A DNA stretch of 64,000 nt, taken from Caulobacter sp. 602-2 (lineage in GTDB: Bacteria; Pseudomonadota; Alphaproteobacteria; Caulobacterales; Caulobacteraceae). The stretch spans positions 62,001 to 126,000 of the forward strand of contig NZ_JAAKGT010000007.1 of assembly GCF_011043625.1 (NCBI RefSeq), read 5' to 3'. Below are positions 33,816-45,198 of this stretch, piece after piece. Position numbers and translations under genes: made by a program. The stretch's first letter is position 1, and every line of letters starts with the position of its first letter. Below the pieces are notes generated by a model, which saw only the letters and a program-made list of their open reading frames with translations, made no database searches and was not told the origin of the DNA.

Positions 33816-36464
33816 ATGACCAAGTCGGCAATGAGTATCTATGGCGCGAGCGCGAGCGCTCTTACGCTTCTGATTTGTTCGGGGCAAGCCCTCGCGCAAA
33901 CGACGACTTCGGAAGAGTCCACGGTGATTGGGGAGATCACCGTCACGGCGCGTAACAAGTCTGAATCTTCCCAGGACATTCCGATCACGATCAACGCCGT
34001 GTCGGCCGAGACGATCGAACGTCGCAACATTTCCGATATCAGCCGCGTGGCGCAATCGACCGCCGGCCTGACCTTTGACCAGGGGCTGACGCCCAGCGAC
34101 ACGCGTCCGGCCATCCGCGGCGTGCAAGCGGTTCGGGGCCGTCCGAACGTGGCCATCCTGGTGGATGGGGTCGACACGTCTTCGGAAGCCTTCGCCACCG
34201 CCGGCGGCGGCGCGCTGGCCAGCTTGCGCTTCGTCGACGCCGAGCGCATCGAGATCGTGAAGGGCCCGCAGAGCGTGCTCTACGGCCGTTCGGCCTTCTC
34301 GGGCGCGATCAACTACATCTCCAAGCGTCCGAACCTCGGCGAGTTCGAGGGCAAGATCAGCCTGGAGGCCGGCGACTTCGGCCTGAAGGAAGGCAAGGTC
34401 TCGGTCTCGGTCCCGCTCGTGCAGGACAAGCTGGCGATCAACCTGAACGCCGGGGCCTGGGAAAACGACGGCCAGTACCTGAACAGCGTCAGCGGCAAGC
34501 GCGTCGGCGGCGGTGAAGCCAAGGGCGCGGCCTTCAGCGTGCTGATGAAGCCGACCGAGAAGCTGACCGTCTTCGCCCGGGTGCAGAGCTCGCACGAAGA
34601 ATACGATCAGATGGCCCGGGCCTACATCACCGCGGTCAACCCGCTGACCGGCACGGCCAACACCGCCAATCTCGGCGTGGCCGTCACCGATCCCAGCAAC
34701 AATCGCCCCGGCTTCACGGTCAAGGGCGACCTCAGCGACGCTGCGGTGGTCAAGAGCCAGACCATCGCCTATTCGCTGGATCCGCGCACGGGCAAGGACT
34801 TCAAGGGCACGGTCACGGATGCGACCCGCGCCTCGTTCGAGGTCAACTACGAAAGCGACTGGGGCACGTTCACCTCGCTGACCGGCATCACCCGCGGCGA
34901 GACCACCCAGGTCCAGGACTTCGACAACTCCAACAACAGCCTCAGCGGCAACGTGCTTCCGCTCTATGCGGGCATGGCGCCGTTCTACGGCTCGCTCTAC
35001 CAGTACCTGGGCTTCCTGCGCGCCTACGGCCTGAACTACTCGACCGTGGCCCCGACCGGCGGCCTGCCGGCCATCGGCTTCTCGGTGATGCTGGACGATG
35101 ACTTCGACACCAAGCAGCAGAGCCAGACGCTGCGCTGGAGCAAGGACTTCGGCAAGCTGCGCACCTCGCTGGAAGGCCTGTACTTCCACGAGCAGGCCAG
35201 CCAGATCAACAAGGACCAGTTCTGGATGCGCGAGGGTTCCGACCCGCGCCTGACCATCCTGACGGCGCTCTTCATGGGCGGCGGCGCCACGGCGACCGGG
35301 GCCTTCCAGGCACCGACCACGACCGCGAAGGCCACGGCGGACTATCCGCTGAAGATCTCGCGCGAGACGGACTCGCTGTCCTGGGCCGGCAGCGTCGAAT
35401 ACGACGTCACCGACGCCCTGACCCTGCGCTTCGACGGCCGCTACATCGAGGAACGCGTCGCCTATCGCGGCAGCCCGTACCAGCCGATGTACTACCGCCT
35501 GTTCGGCGTGCAGCTTGTCTGCCTGCAGCAACTGGGCTGCGCCGCCGGTCCGGCCGGCACCGCCGCCGCGCGGGCCGCCCAGCTGGCCAAGACCACCCAG
35601 GTCGACAAGAAGACCGTCCGCGCGGACGCCTTCACGCCGAACTTCGTGGCCAACTACAAGCTCACCTCGCGCAACTCGGTCTATGCGTCGTACGGCGAAG
35701 GCTTCAAGCCGGGCGGCGTCGACACCACCGGCACCAGCGGCAGCGTCGACTCCACCTTCAAGCCGGAGAAGCTGCAGAGCTTCGAAATCGGTTCGAAGAA
35801 CGTCTTCCTGGGCGGCGACCTGGTCCTGAACGGGGCGATCTTCTTCAACCGCTACAAGAACCAGCAGATCGGCACCACCAAGGTGCTGGGCGGCACCTCG
35901 GTGCCGTCGGTCGAGAACGCCGGCGAAAGCGAAAGCAAGGGCATCGACCTGACCAGCGACTGGCGGGCGACCCGCTGGCTGACGCTGAGCGGCAACTACA
36001 CCTACACCGACGCCGAATTCACCGACTACAAGGTCCCGACCCCGGGTTACTTCGACCGGATCGAGTCCAACGGCGGCGACTACACCGGCAAGGCCGTGCC
36101 GCTGACGCCCAAGCACAGCCTCAACATCTCGGCGCTGATCAGCGGCGAACTGCCGACGCTGGCGAACTGGAGCTGGACCACGGAACTTTCGGGCCGCTAC
36201 CAGTCCAAGCGCTACATGACCCAGAACAACCTGACCTGGCTGCCGAGCTACTTCGTCTCGGACCTGCGGGCCGGGATCACCGACGGGTCGTGGAGCGTCG
36301 ACGTGGCGGTGACCAACCTTTTCGACGACGACACCCCGAAGAACGCCATCGCGGCGACCGACTTCGGCTTCTTCGACCTCAACAACAACACGCCGCCGCG
36401 CTCCTACGTGGTTTCTCTGCCCGAGAAGCGCGCCGCCTCGATCCGCATCAGCAAGACCTTCTGA
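33816..36464 (+). CDS. TonB-dependent receptor of the Rieske locus
   Basis: 882 aa. Signal peptide about 1-28 (ending GQALAQ), TonB-box-like GEITVTARNKSE, plug blocks RPAIRGVQAVRGRPNVAI, VDGVDTSS and IEIVKGPQSVLYGRSAFSGA, then a beta-barrel ending in Phe (RISKTF). No STN domain. ATG has GAGGGGAG 4-11 bases upstream. The first 60 codons are noticeably less GC-biased than the barrel. It sits divergent to TetR and directly before an MFS transporter, so the locus has both outer- and inner-membrane uptake for its substrate (inference). Confidence 0.94.
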   Translation: MTKSAMSIYGASASALTLLICSGQALAQTTTSEESTVIGEITVTARNKSESSQDIPITINAVSAETIERRNISDISRVAQSTAGLTFDQGLTPSDTRPAIRGVQAVRGRPNVAILVDGVDTSSEAFATAGGGALASLRFVDAERIEIVKGPQSVLYGRSAFSGAINYISKRPNLGEFEGKISLEAGDFGLKEGKVSVSVPLVQDKLAINLNAGAWENDGQYLNSVSGKRVGGGEAKGAAFSVLMKPTEKLTVFARVQSSHEEYDQMARAYITAVNPLTGTANTANLGVAVTDPSNNRPGFTVKGDLSDAAVVKSQTIAYSLDPRTGKDFKGTVTDATRASFEVNYESDWGTFTSLTGITRGETTQVQDFDNSNNSLSGNVLPLYAGMAPFYGSLYQYLGFLRAYGLNYSTVAPTGGLPAIGFSVMLDDDFDTKQQSQTLRWSKDFGKLRTSLEGLYFHEQASQINKDQFWMREGSDPRLTILTALFMGGGATATGAFQAPTTTAKATADYPLKISRETDSLSWAGSVEYDVTDALTLRFDGRYIEERVAYRGSPYQPMYYRLFGVQLVCLQQLGCAAGPAGTAAARAAQLAKTTQVDKKTVRADAFTPNFVANYKLTSRNSVYASYGEGFKPGGVDTTGTSGSVDSTFKPEKLQSFEIGSKNVFLGGDLVLNGAIFFNRYKNQQIGTTKVLGGTSVPSVENAGESESKGIDLTSDWRATRWLTLSGNYTYTDAEFTDYKVPTPGYFDRIESNGGDYTGKAVPLTPKHSLNISALISGELPTLANWSWTTELSGRYQSKRYMTQNNLTWLPSYFVSDLRAGITDGSWSVDVAVTNLFDDDTPKNAIAATDFGFFDLNNNTPPRSYVVSLPEKRAASIRISKTF

Positions 36465-36486
36465 TCGCGCTGATCGAGTGACCTGC

Positions 36487-36518
36487 AAGGCCCGGCGCCC
36501 CTGCGCGCCGGGCCTTTT
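36487..36518 (+). terminator. Rho-independent terminator after the TonB receptor
   Basis: A perfect 12-bp stem (AAGGCCCGGCGC with GCGCCGGGCCTT), a 6-base loop and a short T-run follow the receptor stop by 22 bases. The MFS gene starts 30 bases later and would receive only read-through or its own promoter. Confidence 0.87.
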
Positions 36519-36548
36519 CCTTGCCCCCAAGTTTTTCTGGAGTTCCCG

Positions 36549-37862
36549 ATGGCAGCGTCCAAGAACCCCGAGCGGTTCGGCATACTGGCGATCGAGCCCG
36601 GCGTGCGCGCCGGCCACATGTGGACCGCGCTCTACGCCGCCTTCGTCAACATCGGCCTGGCCACCACGGTGGCGGTGATGACGCCCTATGTGCTGAGCGC
36701 GAACCTGGGCGTGCCGCTGGATCGCCAGGGCTCGGTCCTGGGGATTCTGAACCTCGTCAACGAGGTGGCGCTGCTGTTCGTGTTCGGCCTGGCCGGCGCC
36801 CTGGCCGACCGGGTGGGCCGCCGCGCGGTCTACGCCATCGGTTTCCTGGCCACGGCGGCGGGCTACCTGCTGTTCCCGCTGGCCACCAACATCTGGGACC
36901 TGTCGCTCTACAAGGTGGTCTACGCCATCGGCATCGGGGCGACGACCGGCATGCTGTCGACCATCCTGGCCGACTATGTGAAGGCCCGCGACCGGGGCAA
37001 GATCGTCGCCCTGTCGGGCATTCTCAACGGCCTGGGCGTGGTGGTGCTGGCGCTGGCCATCGGCAAGCTGCCGGCCGTGTTCGTCGGCCAGGGCATGGAC
37101 GAAAAGACCGCCGGCCAGGCCGCGCTGGCCATCGCCGCGGCCCTGTGCCTGGTCTCGGCCGCCGTCATGTGGCTGGGCCTCAAGCCCGGCGTGACGACGC
37201 GTTCGGTCGAGCGGGTCAAGCTCTCGACCCAGCTGGGCGTCGGCGTCGCCGCCGCCAAGGCCAATCCGCGCATCGTGCTGGCCTACGCCTCGGCCTTCGT
37301 GGCGCGCGGCGACCTGGCCATCGTCGGCGCCTACGCCATCGCCTGGGGCAAGAAGGCGGCGCTGGAGGATGGCGCGAGCCTCGCCGACGCCCTCGACCAG
37401 GGCCGGATCCCGTTCATCGTCGCCCAGTCGGCGGCGCTGCTGTGGCCGGTGGTCGTGGCCCTGATGATCGACAAGGCCCACCGCCTGACGGCCCTGGCCG
37501 CCTGCATGCTGCTGGGCGCGGTCGGCTACCTGGCGACGATGTTCATCGACGACCCGCTCAGCAAGGCGGCGCTGCCGCTGTTCGTGCTGCTGGGCGTGGG
37601 CCAGATCAGCGCCTTCATCGGCTCCCAGGCCCTGATCGGCAAGGAAGCGCCGGAAGAGGGCAGGGGCGCCGTCATCGGCTTCTTCAACCTGTGCGGCGCC
37701 TTCGGCATCCTGGTGCTGGGCACCCTGGGCGGCGTGCTGTTCGACGTGATCAGCCCGGCCTCGCCCTTCGTGCTGGTCGGCATCCTCAACGCGGCGGTCG
37801 GCCTGGGCTGCATCTATCTGCGGCTCAAGGAGGCCAGGTCGCCGGTGGCGCAGGAGGCCTAG
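36549..37862 (+). CDS. MFS transporter of the Rieske locus
   Basis: 437 aa with about 12 membrane helices. Family loop motif appears as GALADRVGRRAVYAIGF after helix 2 and a similar pattern in the second half. No signal peptide; inner membrane. GGAG lies 8 bases before ATG. It likely moves the locus substrate or its product across the inner membrane; direction is unknown. Its TAG stop overlaps the convergent ku stop at a shared CTAG. Confidence 0.88.
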   Translation: MAASKNPERFGILAIEPGVRAGHMWTALYAAFVNIGLATTVAVMTPYVLSANLGVPLDRQGSVLGILNLVNEVALLFVFGLAGALADRVGRRAVYAIGFLATAAGYLLFPLATNIWDLSLYKVVYAIGIGATTGMLSTILADYVKARDRGKIVALSGILNGLGVVVLALAIGKLPAVFVGQGMDEKTAGQAALAIAAALCLVSAAVMWLGLKPGVTTRSVERVKLSTQLGVGVAAAKANPRIVLAYASAFVARGDLAIVGAYAIAWGKKAALEDGASLADALDQGRIPFIVAQSAALLWPVVVALMIDKAHRLTALAACMLLGAVGYLATMFIDDPLSKAALPLFVLLGVGQISAFIGSQALIGKEAPEEGRGAVIGFFNLCGAFGILVLGTLGGVLFDVISPASPFVLVGILNAAVGLGCIYLRLKEARSPVAQEA

Positions 37863-38710
37863 GAAGCTTTCCTGGTCTTGGCGGAGGCGGCCTTCTTCGG
37901 GGCCGCCTTCTTCGCCGGAGCCTTGGCGGCGGAGGCCTTGCCGCCCAGGCTCTTCTTCAGCGCTTCCATCAGGTCGACGACGTTGGTGTCTTCGGGCAAG
38001 GCGGCTGTGACCTTGGTCTTGCCGCCCTTTTCCTTGCGCTTGATCAGGTCGCGCAGGGCCTCCTCGTAGCGGTCCTTGAAGTCCTTGGGCTCGAACGGCC
38101 CGTCCTGCTGCTCGATGATCTTGCGGGCGATGGCGATCATCGACGGATCGGCCTTCTTGGCCGGAATGTCGTCGAAGAGGTCGGCCGGATCGCGCATCTC
38201 GTCGAACGCGCGCAGCGAATAGGCCACCAGCCCCTTGCCGCGCGGCTCGATGGCCAGCAGGCGCTCGCGGGTGTGCATCACCACCCGCCCCAGCGCGATG
38301 CGTTTCGCGCCGGCCATGGCGTCGCGGATCACAGAATAGGCCTCGACCGCCAGCTTGCCGTCGGGGACCAGGAAATAGGGATTGTCCCAATACAGGCGGT
38401 CGATGTCGGCCACGTCGACGAAGCGCTCGATGTCGATGGTGCGGGTGCTTTCCAGCCGCACGCTCTCGATCTCTTCCGGCGTGACGATGACGTAGCGGTC
38501 CTTCTCGACCTCGTAGCCCTTCACCAGGTCGGCGCGCTCGACGGGGCCGAGGTCCGGATCGGTGGCCACCATCCTGATGCGGTTGTGGGTCTTAGGGTGC
38601 AGCAGGTTGAAGCGCACCTCGCCGCCGGGATTGGTGGCGGTGTAGAGCGCCACCGGGCAGGTGACGAGCGAGAGCCGCAGATGGCCCTGCCATGTGGGAC
38701 GCGGGGCCAT
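37859..38710 (-). CDS. ku: Ku, DNA-end-binding protein for non-homologous end joining
   Basis: 283 aa, the bacterial Ku size. N-terminus PTWQGHLRLSLVTCPVALY and blocks FNLLHPKTHNRI, KGYEVEKDRYVIVTPEEIE, RFVDVADIDRLYWDNPYFLVPDG (quoted in part) and GRVVMHTRERLLAIEP are diagnostic of the homodimeric ring. The C-terminal tail (about 255-283) is Lys/Ala rich and probably non-specific DNA binding. The usual partner LigD is not in the window. It starts 13 bases after the otsA stop on the same strand, so it may belong to the stress-sugar transcript. Confidence 0.94.
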   Translation of the reverse strand: MAPRPTWQGHLRLSLVTCPVALYTATNPGGEVRFNLLHPKTHNRIRMVATDPDLGPVERADLVKGYEVEKDRYVIVTPEEIESVRLESTRTIDIERFVDVADIDRLYWDNPYFLVPDGKLAVEAYSVIRDAMAGAKRIALGRVVMHTRERLLAIEPRGKGLVAYSLRAFDEMRDPADLFDDIPAKKADPSMIAIARKIIEQQDGPFEPKDFKDRYEEALRDLIKRKEKGGKTKVTAALPEDTNVVDLMEALKKSLGGKASAAKAPAKKAAPKKAASAKTRKAS

Positions 38711-38723
38711 CTGCGTGTCGCTC

Positions 38724-40177
<1,454 letters not shown>

Positions 40178-40181
<4 letters not shown>

Positions 40182-40972
40182 TGGGTCACCTCGTTCTTGG
40201 CGACCGATCGGGCGGCGGCGTCCAGCCAGGCGTGGACGGCCTGCGGGCCCTCGAGACGGTAGCTGGCGGCGGTCGGCCGTTCGGGCCCGACCAGCACGCC
40301 ATAGCCGCCCAGGCGGCGGGCGGCCTCGAAGCCGTCCTCGTCGGTCAGGTCATCGCCGATGAAGATCGGCAGCGCGCCCTGGAAGGCCGGTTCGCGCAGC
40401 AGGGCGGCCACCGACGAGCCCTTGTCCTGGCCCGGCGTGCGCAGTTCGGCGACCATGTCGCCCAGCTGCAGAACGAGGCCCGTCTGGCGCGACAGGCGCT
40501 CGGCCGCCTCGATCACCGCGTCGGCGGCCGACGGGGTGTTGCGGTAGTGCAGGCCGACGCTGAGGTGCTTGTCCTCGAACAGCAGGCCGCGGTCGCAGCG
40601 GGCCAGGTCGCCCAGCACGTCGCGGGCCTCGGCCAGGCCTTCGTGGGGCTGGGCGCGGAACACGCCCTCGGGGGTGCGGCGCTCCAGGCCGTGCACGCCG
40701 GCCATGTAGGCCAGGCCGTTGTCGCCCAGGATGCGGGAAAGATCGTCCAGCGAACGGCCGCTGATCACGGCCACGCGGTCGTCGAAGGCTTCGCGCAGGC
40801 GCGCGATCAGCGCCGCGCGCTCGGCGTCGGGGCCGACGTCGTCAGGACGCGGCATGATGGGCGCAAGCGTTCCGTCGAGGTCGAGGAACAGCGCGCAGTT
40901 GGCAGGAATACTGGTGGGCGGCGGCGGAAGATCCGACGACGCAAGCCGAGCGGCAGACCCGTACGTGGTCAT
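40178..40972 (-). CDS. otsB: Trehalose-6-phosphate phosphatase
   Basis: 264 aa, HAD superfamily. Catalytic motif I is FLDLDGTLAP with Asp31 and Asp33; AVISGRSLDDL and GDDLTDEDGFEAAR supply motifs II and IV. It removes phosphate from trehalose-6-phosphate made by OtsA. The 133-base gap upstream (to the GH15 gene) leaves room for a promoter, though no confident element was found; a GC hairpin lies at 41034-41059. Confidence 0.96.
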
Positions 40973-41105
40973 GCAGTTAGGCCCCTTTCACTATGGAACT
41001 CAGCCGCCAAGAACGCCCCGGCGCCGGGTTCGATCCCCCCGACGTGCCGGTCGGGGGGTCACGTTTGACTGACCAAAACGTGAGGCCGAAGGGGTTGACC
41101 TAGCT

Positions 41106-42908
41106 TCAGCGTACCGAAGTCCAGGGCCTGCTGAGCAGCGCCGCGCAGTTGATCAGACCTACCAACGAATAGGTCTGCGGGTAGTTGCCCCACAGCTCGC
41201 CGTCCTCGAATCCGATGTCCTCAGACAGCAGTCCGGCCGAGGTGCGGCGGTCCAGCATTTCCTGGAACAGCGCCCGGGCTTCCTCGACACGGCCTTCCAG
41301 ATAGAGCGCCTCCACCAGCCAGAAGGTGCAGATGTTGAAGGCCGTCTGCGGGGTGCCGAAATCGTCGGGCAGGGCATAGCGCAGCAGGTAGCTGCCCTTG
41401 CGCAGCCCCGCCTCGATGGCCGCCACCGTGGCCTTGTTGCGCGGGTCGTCGGCGGCGATGAAGCGCAGGTCCACCAGCTGCAGCAGGCTGGCGTCCAGCT
41501 CCTCGCCGCCGAAGGTGGCCGCGAACCGGCCCAGCGTCTCGTTCCAGGCGTGGGTGTCGATGGCCTCGCGCACCTTGGCGGCGCGGTCGTTCCAGAACTG
41601 GGCGCGGTCGGTAAGGCCCAGCTTCTCGGCGACGTTGCCCAGGCGGTCGCAGGCGGCCCAGCACATCACCGACGAATAGGTGTGCACGTTGGCCCGGCCA
41701 CGGAACTCCCACAGGCTGGCGTCGGGCTGGTCGTGCAGCTGGAAGGCGCGTTCGCCCACGGGCTCCAGCGCCTTGAAGTCGTCGACCGTCGCCGGCCGCA
41801 GCAGGCGCTCGTCGAAGAAGGCCTGGGTCGAGGACAGGATGATCTGGCCGTAGACGTCGTGCTGCTGGTGCTCGAAGGCCTGGTTGCCGATCCGCACCGG
41901 CCCCATGCCGCGATAGCCGGGCAGGTCGGGGGCGAAGCGTTCCACAAGCGCCGGCTCGTAGCCCACCCCGAACAGCGGCTGGATGTGGCCGCCGGCCGCC
42001 CGGTCGACGATGTTGCGCAGGTAGGAGAGGTAGTTCTCCAGGATGTCGGCCGCGCCCAGCCGGTTCAGGGCCTGCACCACGTAGTAGGCGTCGCGCAGCC
42101 AGCAGTAGCGATAGTCCCAGTTGCGGCCGCTGTTGGCGTGTTCGGGGATCGAGGTGGTCATGGCCGCGACGATCGCGCCGGTCTCTTCGTGCATGCAGAG
42201 CTTGAGGGTGATGGCCGCGCGGATCACCGCCGACTGCCAGTCCAGCGGCACGGCCAGGCCCCGCACCCAGTTCAGCCAATAGTCCTCGGTCTGCTGCAGC
42301 ATCCGCGCGCAGGTCGCGCCGACGTCGGCGTCGAAGCCCTCGTCGGCGCCCAGGAACATCGCCAGCGTCCGCTCCACGCGGAAGGTGCGCTCTTCCAGGA
42401 TGTGCGAGACCGGGCAGTCGGTCGTCAGCCGCAGCGTCATGTCCGAGCACAGGTAGCGGATGTGGTTGGAGCCGTTGGTGTGCTCGGCCAGGCGGCCGCC
42501 CCAGTTGGCCGTGGGGCGCAGGCGGATGGTGGCGCGGCACACCCCGTTGATCGGCCGCACCAGGCGGATGAAGGCGGTGGGGCGATAGATCCGGCCGAAC
42601 TGCTGGAAGCGGGGGGAAAAGTCGATGATCTCCAGGCTCGCCCCGTCGGCGTCGGTGACCACGGTGCGCAGGATCGGGGTGTTGCGCAGGTAAGCCTGCT
42701 CGATCTTCACCGCGCCGTCGACCACCACGTCCCACAGGCCCTTGCCGCCCTCGAACGGCGGCTCGAGGCCCCCCAGCAGGGTGCTGAACACCGGGTCGGA
42801 GTCGATGCGGGGCATGCACCCCCACACGAAGCGGCCGTCGCGGTCGATGAGGGCGCTGACCGAGCAGTTGCCGATCGGGAACAGGTCGAGGTTCTGGGGC
42901 ATGGTCAT
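41106..42908 (-). CDS. GH15 glucoamylase/trehalase-like enzyme
   Basis: 600 aa, the length of prokaryotic GH15 proteins without a starch-binding domain. The signature RNWDYRYCWLRDA is complete, and the C-terminal GNYPQTYSLVGLI follows the Glu-rich catalytic-base region EDIGFEDGELW. No signal peptide, so cytoplasmic. GH15 enzymes release glucose from alpha-glucans or, in some actinobacteria and relatives, hydrolyse trehalose. Sitting directly between an amylo-1,6-glucosidase-like gene (25-base gap) and otsBA, it may turn over glycogen/maltodextrin or trehalose. Confidence 0.92.
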   Translation of the reverse strand: MTMPQNLDLFPIGNCSVSALIDRDGRFVWGCMPRIDSDPVFSTLLGGLEPPFEGGKGLWDVVVDGAVKIEQAYLRNTPILRTVVTDADGASLEIIDFSPRFQQFGRIYRPTAFIRLVRPINGVCRATIRLRPTANWGGRLAEHTNGSNHIRYLCSDMTLRLTTDCPVSHILEERTFRVERTLAMFLGADEGFDADVGATCARMLQQTEDYWLNWVRGLAVPLDWQSAVIRAAITLKLCMHEETGAIVAAMTTSIPEHANSGRNWDYRYCWLRDAYYVVQALNRLGAADILENYLSYLRNIVDRAAGGHIQPLFGVGYEPALVERFAPDLPGYRGMGPVRIGNQAFEHQQHDVYGQIILSSTQAFFDERLLRPATVDDFKALEPVGERAFQLHDQPDASLWEFRGRANVHTYSSVMCWAACDRLGNVAEKLGLTDRAQFWNDRAAKVREAIDTHAWNETLGRFAATFGGEELDASLLQLVDLRFIAADDPRNKATVAAIEAGLRKGSYLLRYALPDDFGTPQTAFNICTFWLVEALYLEGRVEEARALFQEMLDRRTSAGLLSEDIGFEDGELWGNYPQTYSLVGLINCAALLSRPWTSVR

Positions 42909-42933
42909 TGTTCTTGTTACGCTTTTGGGAAAA

Positions 42934-45087
42934 TCAGCAGCGGGTCAGGATCGGCACGGTCGAGCGCCGTCCGCCCTGGACGGTGACATGGCGGCCGACA
43001 TGCTCGAACGCCAGGTCGGTCAGGCGCTCGCCGACGCCCAGGTTCTCGATCGACAGGCTGTCGATGCCGATCGGCAGGCGGGGCTCCTGGATGCGGATCT
43101 CGCCGGCCCAGCCGTCGACGGTGATGCCCAGGCAAGCCTGCAGCATCATGAAGGCCGAGCCGGCGGCCCAGGCCTGGGGCAGGCAGGCCACCGGATAGGC
43201 CACCGGCGGCTCGCCCGGCTGCCGGGGAAAGCCGCAGAACAGTTCCGGTAGCCGCATCTCGTAATGGGCAGCCGTCTCGAACAGGCCCGAGGTCATCCGC
43301 ACCACGCCGTCGCGATGGCCGTAGCGCGCCAGGCCCATGGCGCAGATCGCCGTGTCGTGCGGCCAGACCGAGCCGTTGTGATAGCTCATCGGATTGAAGC
43401 GCGGCTCGCCCTCGGCCAGGGTCCGCACGCCAAAGCCGTTGTTGAACGCCGCCGACAGCAGGGTGTCGGCCACCTTGGCCGCGCGCTCGGGCGAGGGCAG
43501 GCCGCAGAACAGCAGGTGCCCCGGATTGGAGCCGCGCACGCGGCAGGGCTTGCCGTGGCCGTCGACGGCCATGGCGTAGAAGCCCTTGTCCTCCATCCAG
43601 AACCGCTCCTCGACCATGGTCCGCAGGTGCTCGGCCTTGGCCGCCCAGCGCTCGGCGTCGGCGGTCTCGCCCCGACGGCGGGCCAGGTCGGCCATGCCCC
43701 TGAAGGCGGCGAAGGCGTAGCCCTGCACCTCGACCACGGCGATCGGCCCGTCGGGGAACTTGCCGTCGGCGTGGAAGACGCTGTCCTCGCTGTCCTTCCA
43801 GTTCTGGTTGGAAAGGCCGGTGTCGGCGCCGCGGGCGTAGTCGATCAAACCATCGCCGTCGCTGTCGCCGAACTGCTCGATCCAGGCCACGGCGGCCCGC
43901 AGGGCGTCCCACAGGGTGTCGATGAAGGCCAGGTCGCCGGTGCGTTCGGCGTAGGCGCAGGCCAGGGCCACGAACAGCGGGGTGGTGTCGACCCCGCCGT
44001 AGTAACGGCCGAACGGCAGTTCCCCCAGGCGCGTCATCTCGCCCTTGCGGGTCTCGTGCATGATCTTGCCGGGCGCGCTGTCGCGAAAAGCGCTGACCTC
44101 CTCGGCCTGATGTTCGGCCAGGTATCCCAGCACGCCCTTGGCCAGCCGGGGCTCGATCCACAGCACCTGCCAGGCGGTGATGATCGCGTCGCGCCCGAAC
44201 GGGGTCGAGAACCAGGGGATGCCGGCATAGGGATAGGGGCCGGTCTCGAATTCGGTGGTCAGCAAGGCCAGATCCGCCCGCGACTTCTCCAGCCAGTCGT
44301 TGAAGAGGCGGCCCGACGACTTCAGCCGCGCCCCGCGCCGGCGACGGCCGCGCATGTCCAGTCGCGCCCGGGCGGCGGCGGCCCGCCAGCGCTCGCGGGT
44401 CGGCGGGTGGTCGGGCACGGGGCCCACCTCGAGATAGAGGTCGAAGTGGGTCTCCGGCGTCAGCATGAACATGAACTCGGCCCGCTGAGGCGTCAGGCGC
44501 CCGGGCGGTTCGGAAAAGGCGATCACGCTGTCGCGGCGCAGCTCGTCCAGCCCCTGGTAGGCGAAGTGCACCGAGCGGCCGTTCAGTTCGGCCGGCAGCA
44601 CCCGGCCCCTGGCCTTGCGCTTGGAGCCGCGCACCTCGAACATGTCGTGGAAGTCGGCGTCGTACTCCAGGGCCACCGGCAGGATGACCATGTCGCGGCT
44701 GTAGTTGACGAACCGCAGGCGCTCGTAGAGGCGCTCGGCCCACAGAAAACGCTTGCGCTCGACATGGATCGCGCCGTGCGGCGCCGAGGCCCCGCCCAGC
44801 GACGGCAGGGTCTGGTTGGTCGAGTGCGAGGTGAAGAACACGTTGTCCTGCGAGACGCTGGCGCTCAGCAGGGCCGGCGGCCGGCCGCCGATCAGCAGCC
44901 GCAGGCGCGACAGCAGGCGGGTGTCGTCGTGGAACAGGCCGTCGGCCGCGCCCAGCACGTCGCCGAAGGCGTCGGCCACCAGGAAGGTGTCGCGATCCTT
45001 CAGGGCGAACAGCCGATAGGGCACGCGCGGTTCGCCGGTCTCGCCATGCTCGCCCGCCGTCACCGGGGTCGGCGCCATGTCGTCCAT
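42934..45087 (-). CDS. Amylo-alpha-1,6-glucosidase-like glycogen-debranching family protein
   Basis: 717 aa. The N-terminal GDE_N-like domain (about 20-220) includes RLFALKDRDTFLVADAFGD and GLFHDDTRLLSRLRLLIGG; the C-terminal (alpha/alpha)6 domain includes YAGIPWFSTPFGRDAIITA, GGVDTTPLFVALACAYAERT and GSVWPHDTAICAMGLARYGH. This family is annotated as amylo-alpha-1,6-glucosidase; exact substrate uncertain. Cytoplasmic. Follows the glycosyltransferase by about 110 bases on the same strand and precedes GH15, forming a glucan-metabolism run. Confidence 0.9.
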   Translation of the reverse strand: MDDMAPTPVTAGEHGETGEPRVPYRLFALKDRDTFLVADAFGDVLGAADGLFHDDTRLLSRLRLLIGGRPPALLSASVSQDNVFFTSHSTNQTLPSLGGASAPHGAIHVERKRFLWAERLYERLRFVNYSRDMVILPVALEYDADFHDMFEVRGSKRKARGRVLPAELNGRSVHFAYQGLDELRRDSVIAFSEPPGRLTPQRAEFMFMLTPETHFDLYLEVGPVPDHPPTRERWRAAAARARLDMRGRRRRGARLKSSGRLFNDWLEKSRADLALLTTEFETGPYPYAGIPWFSTPFGRDAIITAWQVLWIEPRLAKGVLGYLAEHQAEEVSAFRDSAPGKIMHETRKGEMTRLGELPFGRYYGGVDTTPLFVALACAYAERTGDLAFIDTLWDALRAAVAWIEQFGDSDGDGLIDYARGADTGLSNQNWKDSEDSVFHADGKFPDGPIAVVEVQGYAFAAFRGMADLARRRGETADAERWAAKAEHLRTMVEERFWMEDKGFYAMAVDGHGKPCRVRGSNPGHLLFCGLPSPERAAKVADTLLSAAFNNGFGVRTLAEGEPRFNPMSYHNGSVWPHDTAICAMGLARYGHRDGVVRMTSGLFETAAHYEMRLPELFCGFPRQPGEPPVAYPVACLPQAWAAGSAFMMLQACLGITVDGWAGEIRIQEPRLPIGIDSLSIENLGVGERLTDLAFEHVGRHVTVQGGRRSTVPILTRC

Positions 45088-45198
45088 CTCGATGCCCCTT
45101 GTCTAAACGCGATCAGCGGCCGCGCCAGGGGAGGCGCGGTCGCTGAACTTGGAAACACAATGCGGCGTCAACCCGGCGGGCTTCGGCCGTCTTTGAGG

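Noticed and set aside
33501-38390. A 1629-codon minus-strand frame spanning the receptor, MFS and Ku genes
   Set aside because: It is antisense to well-supported genes over most of its length and its composition is the Arg/Gly/His/Gln-rich pattern produced by the opposite strand of GC-rich codons. The only real coding part is unrelated to this frame's start.
41034-41059. GC hairpin between GH15 and otsB as a terminator
   Set aside because: A 9-bp stem exists, but no T-run follows on either strand and the genes are co-directional, so a terminator call is not supported.
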